Origin: Gammaproteobacteria bacterium
Lineage (GTDB): Bacteria; Pseudomonadota; Gammaproteobacteria; Steroidobacterales; JACDCP01
Direction: 5' to 3'
Assembly: GCA_013817465.1 (NCBI GenBank)
Contig: JACDCP010000039.1
Location: 1-14,493 of the forward strand
Length of the DNA: 14,493 nucleotides
Part shown: positions 6,279-12,061 of the stretch, piece after piece
How the letters are laid out: the number at the start of each line of letters is the position of its first letter
Numbering within the stretch: position 1 is the stretch's first letter
Made by a program: the position numbers and the translations under genes
The notes under the pieces: generated by a model
Told to the model about the DNA's origin: nothing
The model's input: only the letters and a program-made list of their open reading frames with translations
Databases searched by the model: none

Positions 6279-6845
6279 ATGCCGGATGCCGACAACCTGA
6301 TCTGGATCGACCTCGAGATGACGGGCTTGAAGCCCGAGACGGATCTGATTCTCGAAATCGCCACCGTGGTGACGGACAAGCACCTCGAGGTGCTGGCCGA
6401 AGGGCCCGCGCTGGCGGTGCACCAGAACGACGAGGCGCTCGCCGGCATGGACGAATGGAACACGCGGCAGCATGGATTGTCGGGCCTGACCGAACGCGTG
6501 CGCCGGAGCACGATGACAGTGCGTGGCGCCGAAGAGCGCACGCTCGCATTTCTCGCCGATTTCGTGCCGCGCGGACAATCGCCGATGTGCGGCAACAGCA
6601 TCTGCCAGGACCGCCGTTTTCTCGCACGCTGGATGCCGGAGCTCGAGTCTTATTTTCATTACCGCAACCTCGATGTGAGCACGCTCAAGGAGCTGGCGCG
6701 CCGCTGGGCGCCCCAGGTCGCCAACTCGCTCACGAAGACCTCGACGCATCTCGCGCTCGCGGATATTCACGATTCCATCGTCGAGCTGGCTCACTATCGC
6801 AGGCACTTGTTCGCGCCGCAGATCGCCACTGCGGCCGGGCCTTGA
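6279..6845 (+). CDS. orn: Oligoribonuclease
   Basis: 188-residue DEDDh 3'-5' exoribonuclease that clears 2-5-nt RNA fragments and pGpG, the last step of RNA and cyclic-di-GMP breakdown; usually essential in gammaproteobacteria. Catalytic acids D11 and E13 are in LIWIDLEMTGL, the third motif is in CGNSICQDRRF, and the histidine and last aspartate are in HLALADIHDSI. MDEWNTRQHGLSGL and ELARRWAP are family-typical. ATG 6279 is preceded by ACGGAG (6267-6272); the longer frame from 6201 would add 26 unconserved residues over the promoter region. Its stop overlaps the next gene as TGATG. Proximity to rsgA on the opposite strand is common in gammaproteobacteria. Confidence 0.96.
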   Translation: MPDADNLIWIDLEMTGLKPETDLILEIATVVTDKHLEVLAEGPALAVHQNDEALAGMDEWNTRQHGLSGLTERVRRSTMTVRGAEERTLAFLADFVPRGQSPMCGNSICQDRRFLARWMPELESYFHYRNLDVSTLKELARRWAPQVANSLTKTSTHLALADIHDSIVELAHYRRHLFAPQIATAAGP

Positions 6846-7480
6846 TGAAACCCCATTCGGAGGCCTCCGAGCGCAACAAAGGACCGATACTTGCCGTCCT
6901 GCGCCGCGCTTTCGCGCACGCTGCGCAGGTGCTCGAGATCGGCTCGGGCACGGGCCAGCATGCGGTGTTCTTTGCCGCGGCGTTGCCGGACCTCGTCTGG
7001 CAGCCCAGCGAAATGCCCGGGCGCCTCGAAGGCATCCGGCAGTGGACGGCGGAAACCGGCCTTGCCAACGTCCTGCCGCCCATCGAGCTCGACGTCTGTG
7101 TGCGCCCGTGGCTTGTGGCCGAAGTGGACGCAGTGTTCTCCGCGAACACGGCGCATATCATGTCCTGGCCGCAGGTCCTCTGCCTGTTCGAGGGCGTCAG
7201 CGAGGTGCTGTCCGGCGGCGGCGCATTCTGCCTGTACGGTCCGTTTCGCAGCGAGGGTGCATTCGACACGGAAAGCAATCGCCGTTTCGACGCCATGCTC
7301 CGGCGCGAGCAGCCGAGCATGGGCCTGCGCGATCGCGAGGCGCTCATAGATACAGCCGCGGCGAACGGGCTCAGCTTCGTGCGCGAGCACGCCATGCCCG
7401 CCAACAACCGGCTGCTGGAATGGCGAAAAGGGGACATTCCTGATTTCGGAAGTACTGACCGGTCCGGAGAACAGGATTGA
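6845..7480 (+). CDS. DUF938 class I SAM-dependent methyltransferase, repeat-extended C-terminus
   Basis: 211 residues, PF06080 (DUF938). The family opening K-P-x-S-x-A-S-E-R-N-K (2-12) is followed by the SAM-binding motif I LEIGSGTGQH (30-39), VDAVFSANTAHIMSW, GGAFCLYGPF, and the usual end AMPANNRLLEWR. The substrate is unknown; the fold and motif I indicate a Rossmann methyltransferase acting in the cytosol. It overlaps orn by one nt (TGATG) and is probably translated by re-initiation. The natural reading frame would end near the tryptophan encoded at 7421-7423. Here the last 18 residues and the stop come from element A2, so the tail is unlikely to be part of the fold. Confidence 0.9.
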   Translation: MKPHSEASERNKGPILAVLRRAFAHAAQVLEIGSGTGQHAVFFAAALPDLVWQPSEMPGRLEGIRQWTAETGLANVLPPIELDVCVRPWLVAEVDAVFSANTAHIMSWPQVLCLFEGVSEVLSGGGAFCLYGPFRSEGAFDTESNRRFDAMLRREQPSMGLRDREALIDTAAANGLSFVREHAMPANNRLLEWRKGDIPDFGSTDRSGEQD

Positions 7481-7515
7481 TTAAAATGTCCGAAATCAGG
7501 AATGTCCCCTTTTCG
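7424..7515. repeat. Element A2: 92-bp inverted-repeat element (REPIN/MITE-like)
   Basis: Perfect 27-bp inverted arms (7424-7450 and 7489-7515) with a 38-bp centre. The arms contain GGGGACATTCCTGATTTC, identical to element A1 at 3861-3946. The six outer bases differ from A1 (CGAAAA against GTAAAT), yet pair perfectly within each element. The last base of the right arm is the G of the GTG start of the next gene, and AGGA (7498-7501) in the right arm is the only ribosome-site-like sequence before that gene. TGG precedes the left arm in both elements. No transposase is in view. Confidence 0.85.
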
Positions 7516-8474
7516 TGAGCGACGCGCCGGATCTGGCGGCGATACGCGAAGCGGCAGGGCGCATCGCCGCACACGTCAAGCGCACGCCGGTCTTCACTTC
7601 GTCGATGCTCGACGGGCGGGCCGGCGCGCAGGTGTTCTGCAAGGCCGAGAACCTGCAGAAGGTCGGCGCCTTCAAGTTCCGCGGCGCCGCGAACGCTGTC
7701 TTTTCGCTGCCGGACGATGCCGCCGCGCGCGGCGTAGCAACCCATTCATCGGGCAATCACGGTGCCGCAGTGGCGCTCGCGGCGCGGTTGCGGGGCATTC
7801 CCGCCTACGTAGTCATGCCGCACGACGCCCCCGCCGCCAAGCGCGCTGCAGTGGCGCATTATGGCGCCGACATCCGCGCCTGCCGCCCGGGCCTCGGGTC
7901 GCGCGAGCGCGCGCTGGATGACCTTATCGCCGCGACGGGCGCGCAAGTCATTCATCCCTACAATGATCATCGGGTCATTGCCGGCCAGGGCACCGCGGCG
8001 CTCGAACTGCTCGAGGAATGCGCCGGTCTCGATGCGTTGCTCGTGCCGGTCGGCGGCGGCGGGCTGCTGAGCGGCACGGCGATCGCCGGCAAGGGTCTCG
8101 TGCCCGGCATCCGCATCATCGGCGTCGAGCCTCGCCAGGCCGACGACGCATGGCAGTCGCTGACAACCGGCCGTCGCGTGATCGTCGATTCGCCCGACAC
8201 TGTCGCCGACGGCCTCCGCGCATCGCTCGGCGAGCTGACATTCGCCATCATCCGCCGGCACGTCGACGAAATCGTGCGCGTCGAGGAAGCCGCCATTGTT
8301 GCGGCGATGCGCTTCGTCTGGGAGCGCATGAAGCTCGTCATCGAGCCTTCCGCCGCGGTGCCCGTCGCGGCCCTGCTCGAAGGAGCGGCAGGCGTCGCGG
8401 GACTCCGTGTCGGCGTGATACTGAGCGGCGGCAACGTCGATCTGCAAGCCGCGCTGGCGCTCATGGCGACATGA
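7515..8474 (+). CDS. Serine racemase / threonine dehydratase-like PLP enzyme
   Basis: 319-residue fold-type II PLP enzyme. The Schiff-base lysine is K54 in GAFKFRGA. SSGNHG (78-83) binds the substrate carboxylate and the cofactor ring, the phosphate loop is GGGGLLSG (about 180-187), and SGGN (304-307) contacts the pyridine nitrogen. It lacks the C-terminal ACT domain of biosynthetic IlvA. The second serine in SSGNHG is the residue that serves as second-face base in serine racemases, where TdcB/IlvA enzymes usually have SAGNH. That favours serine racemase or threo-3-hydroxyaspartate dehydratase activity over threonine deamination, but does not prove it. The GTG start at 7515 touches element A2. 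It overlaps the next gene by ATGA. Confidence 0.88.
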   Translation: MSDAPDLAAIREAAGRIAAHVKRTPVFTSSMLDGRAGAQVFCKAENLQKVGAFKFRGAANAVFSLPDDAAARGVATHSSGNHGAAVALAARLRGIPAYVVMPHDAPAAKRAAVAHYGADIRACRPGLGSRERALDDLIAATGAQVIHPYNDHRVIAGQGTAALELLEECAGLDALLVPVGGGGLLSGTAIAGKGLVPGIRIIGVEPRQADDAWQSLTTGRRVIVDSPDTVADGLRASLGELTFAIIRRHVDEIVRVEEAAIVAAMRFVWERMKLVIEPSAAVPVAALLEGAAGVAGLRVGVILSGGNVDLQAALALMAT

Positions 8475-9097
8475 AAGCCACCTGGTATTTCGACTTCATT
8501 TCGCCTTATGCTTATCTGCAGGCGGAGCAGCTCGACAAGCTGCCGGCGGAGATCGAGATCGAGCCGGCGCCAGTGCTCTTCGCGGCGCTGCTCAATCACT
8601 GGGGACAACTCGGGCCGGCCGAGATCGAGCCGAAGCGCATCTTCACTTATCGTCACGTGCAGTGGCTGGCGCAACGCTCGGGTGTGGTGCTGAACGCACC
8701 GGCCGCCCATCCGTTCAATCCCTTGCGCCTGCTCAGGCTCGCCCTCGTCCTGGATTGCGATCTCGCGGCCGTGCAGCGCATTTTCCGCTACGTCTGGCGG
8801 GACGGCCGGCTGCCCGAAGAGGACGAGGCCTTTGACGCGCTGGCGCTGGAGCTCGAAGTGGTCGACGCCAGGCGACGCATCGATGCGCCCGGGATCAAGG
8901 ATCGGCTCAGGTTGCACGGCGAACGCGCCGTCGCCGCAGGCGTCTTCGGCGTGCCCACTTTCGTTGTTGACGGCTTCGTGTTCTGGGGTCTCAACGCCGG
9001 TGACATGCTGGTCGATTACCAGCGGGATCGGAACCTGTTCGGGTCGGCTGCCATGCGCCGCATCGCGGAGTTGCCGGTGCTCGCGCGGCGGCGCTGA
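8471..9097 (+). CDS. 2-hydroxychromene-2-carboxylate isomerase family (DsbA-fold)
   Basis: 208 residues with the thioredoxin-like DsbA/kappa-GST fold (PF01323). The opening WYFDFISPYAYLQAE carries the conserved active-site serine in S-P-Y/F-x-Y-L that replaces the Cys-x-x-Cys of DsbA. VFGVPTFVVDG holds the cis-proline, and FWGLNAGDML is usual near the end of HCCA isomerases. Characterised members (NahD) isomerise 2-hydroxychromene-2-carboxylate in naphthalene breakdown with glutathione. No other aromatic degradation gene is nearby, so the real substrate is probably different. The ATG overlaps the previous stop as ATGA, setting the start. Cytosolic; no signal peptide. Confidence 0.88.
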   Translation: MKATWYFDFISPYAYLQAEQLDKLPAEIEIEPAPVLFAALLNHWGQLGPAEIEPKRIFTYRHVQWLAQRSGVVLNAPAAHPFNPLRLLRLALVLDCDLAAVQRIFRYVWRDGRLPEEDEAFDALALELEVVDARRRIDAPGIKDRLRLHGERAVAAGVFGVPTFVVDGFVFWGLNAGDMLVDYQRDRNLFGSAAMRRIAELPVLARRR

Positions 9098-9127
9098 AGC
9101 GGGAATAATCGCTGAAGCCGGGGGGGC

Positions 9128-9197
9128 GTTGTTTCATCACATCGGCGCCGGCGTGAGGCTCGTGCGAGACCCACATCGCCCGATGTGATAAAACAAC
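9128..9197. repeat. Type D 70-bp imperfect palindrome
   Basis: Arms 9128-9145 and 9180-9197 are inverted copies matching at 17 of 18 positions (GTTGTTT, C or T, ATCACATCGG). Weaker pairing continues inward to a small hairpin CTCG-TG-CGAG (9159-9168). A second perfect palindrome, CACATCG-CC-CGATGTG (9172-9187), shares the right arm and could form an alternative hairpin. It lies in the 138-nt gap before the GNAT gene. It could be a repeat element, a terminator-like structure without T-tract, or an operator. Confidence 0.65.
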
Positions 9198-9235
9198 ACC
9201 TGACGCCGAAGAACAGCCGGGAAAGGCTGCGCAGA

Positions 9236-9757
9236 ATGCTCACGATACGCTCCGCGACGAATGCCGATGTCGAGCCCGTGCGCCGGCTCATTTTTGCCGT
9301 GCTCGCCGAATACGGGCTCGATCCGGACCCGGCGCACGTGGATCGCGATCTCGACGACATCGAGGCCACTTATCTCGCCGGTGGCGGCGTCTTCGAGGTG
9401 CTGCTCGACCGCAATCGGCGGATCGTCGGCACGGTCGGCCTGTGTCCGCTCGATGCAAGCCGTTGCGAGCTGCGCAAGATGTATTTCGCGCCGGAGATCC
9501 GCGGCCAGGGCTGGGGCAAGGCCCTGCTGAACCGTATGATCGCCAAAGCGCAGGCCGGCGGTTTCGAGGAAATGGTGCTCGAGACCGCGGGCGTGCTGAC
9601 CGAGGCCATCGGCCTCTACCAGGCCTTCGGCTTCGAGCCCGTGGCGGGCGACCCGGAAGTCGCGCGCTGCGATCGCAAGTTCCGGCTCGGCCTCGTCGGC
9701 TATCAGCCGCCCGAGCTGCGCGCATTGCGCCGGCGCATGGACGAGCCGGGCGCATGA
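9236..9757 (+). CDS. GNAT family N-acetyltransferase
   Basis: 173 residues, PF00583-type acetyltransferase. The acetyl-CoA pyrophosphate loop is in EIRGQGWGKALLNRM, matching Q/R-x-x-G-x-G/A. Preceding it is the strand pair GTVGLCPLDASRCELRKMYFAP, and LYQAFGFEPV is the usual final motif B. The substrate cannot be told. ATG 9236 is preferred over ATG 9185 because AAGG (9223-9226) lies nine nt upstream and the conserved N-terminus LTIRSATNADVE starts there; the upstream ATG falls inside the type D palindrome. The stop overlaps the next gene by ATGA. The type D palindrome separates it from the HCCA-isomerase-like gene, so it may open a new transcript. Confidence 0.9.
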   Translation: MLTIRSATNADVEPVRRLIFAVLAEYGLDPDPAHVDRDLDDIEATYLAGGGVFEVLLDRNRRIVGTVGLCPLDASRCELRKMYFAPEIRGQGWGKALLNRMIAKAQAGGFEEMVLETAGVLTEAIGLYQAFGFEPVAGDPEVARCDRKFRLGLVGYQPPELRALRRRMDEPGA

Positions 9758-10656
9758 CCCGATTCGCTTACGCATGCCTGTGTGCCTTGCTCGCCACAAC
9801 GGCCGCGCTCGCCGAAGACACAGCGACGGGTGTTGCCGCGCGGCAGATTGCCGCCGAAGTACCGGCGACGGATATCTGGCTGGTGGAGCTGCCGGCTGCA
9901 GCAGAGAAGACCGGACCCGTCAACATCACGAACAGACCGGGCTACGACAATCAGCCGGCCTTCGTGGCTGCGCAGCGCATCCTTTATACCTCGATCCGCC
10001 CCGACGGCCAGTCCGACATCTACAGCTACGATCGGCAGACCGGCGAGACGGCGCGCCTGACGCGCACGCCCGAAAGCGAATACTCGCCGACACCGGTGCC
10101 CGACGGCTCGGGCTTCTCGGTGGTGCGTGTCGAAGCGGACGGGGCGCAATGGTTGTGGGCTTATTCGGCCGACGGCGCGCCGCGCAGCCGGCTGCTGCCG
10201 GGCATCGACAACGTCGGCTATCATGCGTGGATCTCCGCGGACGAACTGGCCGTGTTCCTGGTCGACGAGCCGCCCGTGCTGCGCGTCGCGCCGCCCGAAG
10301 GCGGTGCGGGTAATGACTTGGCTTCGGGCGTCGGTCGCGGCCTCGCAGCGGCGCCGCAGCGCCGTGCCCTTGCCTACACCCGGCGCGATGCCGCGGATCG
10401 CATCGAGCTTTGGATTTACGATGCTGTCGACAACACGAGCCGGTCGTTCGGCGGCGCACCGGGCGCGACGGAAGATCTGGCCTGGATGCCGGACGGCCGG
10501 CTGCTGATGAGCGCGGATCGCCGGATATTTATCCGTGCGCCCGACCAGGAAGCATGGCGATTGCTCGCTGATCTTTCGACACGAGTGCCGGGACCGATCT
10601 CGCGGCTGGCGATCGACCCGTCCGGTCGCTGGCTGGCCTTCGTTGTGTCCGAATGA
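9754..10656 (+). CDS. Secreted WD40/PD40-like beta-propeller protein
   Basis: 300 residues with a Sec signal peptide (MTRFAYACLCALLATTAALA, cleavage probably after ALA at about residue 20). The mature part is built of PD40/TolB-like blades: NRPGYDNQPAFVAAQRILYTS, SDIYSYDRQTGETARLT, SEYSPTPVPDGSGFSVVR and TEDLAWMPDGRLLMS show the repeated D-x-x-P-x-F-x-P-D-G and Y-D-x-x-T-G turns. Such domains bind partners or peptides in the periplasm; no enzymatic motif follows. This is close to a stand-alone TolB propeller without the N-terminal TolB domain. The start is fixed by the ATGA overlap with the GNAT gene, and its own stop overlaps the next gene in the same way. The specific role is unknown. Confidence 0.8.
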   Translation: MTRFAYACLCALLATTAALAEDTATGVAARQIAAEVPATDIWLVELPAAAEKTGPVNITNRPGYDNQPAFVAAQRILYTSIRPDGQSDIYSYDRQTGETARLTRTPESEYSPTPVPDGSGFSVVRVEADGAQWLWAYSADGAPRSRLLPGIDNVGYHAWISADELAVFLVDEPPVLRVAPPEGGAGNDLASGVGRGLAAAPQRRALAYTRRDAADRIELWIYDAVDNTSRSFGGAPGATEDLAWMPDGRLLMSADRRIFIRAPDQEAWRLLADLSTRVPGPISRLAIDPSGRWLAFVVSE

Positions 10657-11066
10657 ACGGCGAAAGCGAGCTCGTCGTGCATCGCGGCGGCTGCCATTGC
10701 GGGGCAGTCACGTTTATCGTCCAGGCGCCGGCTGCGCTCGATGTCACGGAGTGCAATTGCTCGATCTGCGCAATGACGGGGTATCTGCATCTGATCGTGC
10801 CGGCATCGCGGTTCCGGCTGGTGACCGGCGAGGAGGCCTTGACGAGCTACGCTTTCAACACCGGTGTCGCGCGCCATCTTTTCTGCCGATACTGTGGCAT
10901 CAAGTCGTTTTATGTGCCCCGCTCCAACCCGGACGGCTTCAGCGTGAATGTGCGTTGTCTGACGCCGGGCACGGTGAGCAGCGTGCAGATCACCGCCTTC
11001 GACGGCCAGACCTGGGCGCCCGAGCAGGCCGGGCCGCTGAAGCATCTGTCGAGCGATGACGATTAA
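10653..11066 (+). CDS. GFA/CENP-V family zinc protein
   Basis: 137 residues, PF04828. Zinc ligands are visible as G-C14-H-C16-G-A-V, C34-N-C36-S-I-C39 and C78-R-Y-C81-G, the complete pattern of the glutathione-dependent formaldehyde-activating (Gfa) fold. Family members are named for a proposed role in forming S-hydroxymethylglutathione, but most, including this one, have no proven activity, and no formaldehyde dehydrogenase gene is nearby. The start is set by the ATGA overlap with the propeller gene. Its end overlaps the first 11 nt of the SH3-protein frame. Confidence 0.92.
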   Translation: MNGESELVVHRGGCHCGAVTFIVQAPAALDVTECNCSICAMTGYLHLIVPASRFRLVTGEEALTSYAFNTGVARHLFCRYCGIKSFYVPRSNPDGFSVNVRCLTPGTVSSVQITAFDGQTWAPEQAGPLKHLSSDDD

Positions 11067-11910
11067 GCAGCGTCTGATCAATCATGCTTTCGTCTTTCCG
11101 GCGCGTCGCCCCGGCGAAAGCCGGGCAGGGACCCGGTTCGAATGGACACCGGCTTCCACCGGTGCGGCGTCCGGACACCGGCTCGTCACCCCGGCGAAAG
11201 CCGGTGCGGTACGACGAATTATTCAGAGGCTCCCTGAATTCACGCAGCTCGGATTGCTTGTGGGTCTGTTGGCCGGGACCTTGCCGGCCATCGCGCAGAA
11301 CGAAACGCGTTACGTCTCCGACCAGTTCGAGATCAATCTGCGCACCGGCAAGTCTACCGAGCACGCCATACTGCGTGTACTGCCGACAGGCATGCCGCTC
11401 GAAGTGCTCGAGTCCGACGCGCAGGCCGGCTACACGCGAGTTCGCACCTCACGCGGCGACGAGGGTTGGGTGCTGAGCCGTTACCTGATGGCGCAGCCGC
11501 CCGCACGCGAGCGGATCGAGGCCGTGCGCGAACGCATGGAGGCGGCGGAAGAGGAGCTGCGGCAACAGGGACAGACACTCGCACAGCTCGAGCGCGAGAG
11601 AAGCGAAGTGGACCAACGGGCTGCCTCGGTGCAGCAGGACAACGACCGGCTCGCGCAGGAGCTGAACGACGTCCGGCGGGCATCGGCGAACGTGCTGGCG
11701 ATCGGCGAGCGCAACAGTACCTTGCAGCAGCGCGTCGCCGTACTCGAAAGCGAGCTCGCGGCAGTGAAGCTCGCCAACGAGGAGCTGGCCGACCGTTCGG
11801 CTCGCGACTGGTTCGTCGCGGGCGCTGGAGTGGTCCTGCTGGGCATGATGCTCGGTCTGATCCTGCCGCGCCTCCACTGGCGCCGCAAGTCACGCTACAG
11901 CGATTTCTAG
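11056..11910 (+). CDS. YgiM-like SH3-domain, coiled-coil, membrane-anchored protein (TIGR04211)
   Basis: 284 residues as read from ATG 11056. Segments: N-terminal stretch 1-60 largely encoded by type C repeats; hydrophobic signal segment 65-80 (LGLLVGLLAGTLPAIA, cleavage after AIA); bacterial SH3 domain about 85-145 (YVSDQFEINLRTG, ILRVLPTGMPLEVL, GWVLSRYL); long coiled coil 150-246; C-terminal membrane helix 253-270 (FVAGAGVVLLGMMLGLIL) and a basic cytosolic tail. This is the SH3-plus-anchor plan of E. coli YgiM, presumably periplasmic and anchored in the inner membrane; function not established. The 60-residue extension ahead of the signal segment is abnormal. TTG 11254 or GTG 11260 would give a short leader, but neither has a good ribosome site. 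The frame overlaps the GFA gene by 11 nt. Confidence 0.85.
   Translation: MTIKQRLINHAFVFPARRPGESRAGTRFEWTPASTGAASGHRLVTPAKAGAVRRIIQRLPEFTQLGLLVGLLAGTLPAIAQNETRYVSDQFEINLRTGKSTEHAILRVLPTGMPLEVLESDAQAGYTRVRTSRGDEGWVLSRYLMAQPPARERIEAVRERMEAAEEELRQQGQTLAQLERERSEVDQRAASVQQDNDRLAQELNDVRRASANVLAIGERNSTLQQRVAVLESELAAVKLANEELADRSARDWFVAGAGVVLLGMMLGLILPRLHWRRKSRYSDF
11104..11204. repeat. Type C repeat, two direct copies 80 bp apart
   Basis: Copies 11104-11124 and 11184-11204 match at 20 of 21 positions (CGTC-G/A-CCCCGGCGAAAGCCGG). Each contains a perfect CCGGC-GAAA-GCCGG hairpin with a GNRA loop. Between them GACACCGGC also occurs twice. The style recalls the dispersed CGTCATCCCGGCGAAAGCCGGG-type repeats found between genes in many Proteobacteria. 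Here the block lies inside the open frame of the SH3 protein, upstream of its signal segment. Confidence 0.75.
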
Positions 11911-11927
11911 CGTTCGACCGGGCAGGG

Positions 11928-11947
11928 TGGCCGAACGAATTCGGCCA
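11928..11947. terminator. possible hairpin terminator after SH3-protein gene
   Basis: TGGCCGAA-CGAA-TTCGGCCA forms an 8-bp perfect stem with a four-base loop, starting 18 nt after the SH3-protein stop and lying between convergent genes. There is no T-tract on either side, so intrinsic termination would be weak. The rest of the 151-bp gap (to 12061) shows nothing I can name. Confidence 0.4.
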
Positions 11948-12061
11948 ACTGCGCCGGCGACGGTCATGGTCATGAGGCGATCGGTGCGTAGTTGCCTGCG
12001 TGACGTGCGTGAACTCGACTGCGAAGTTTGCAGCGCAAGTCTCAACCCGTCATCATTTCGA

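Noticed and set aside
3861..7515. CRISPR array from the repeated GGGGACATTCC segments
   Set aside because: Only two paired inverted copies 3.6 kb apart, with genes between them; no regular spacing or cas genes.
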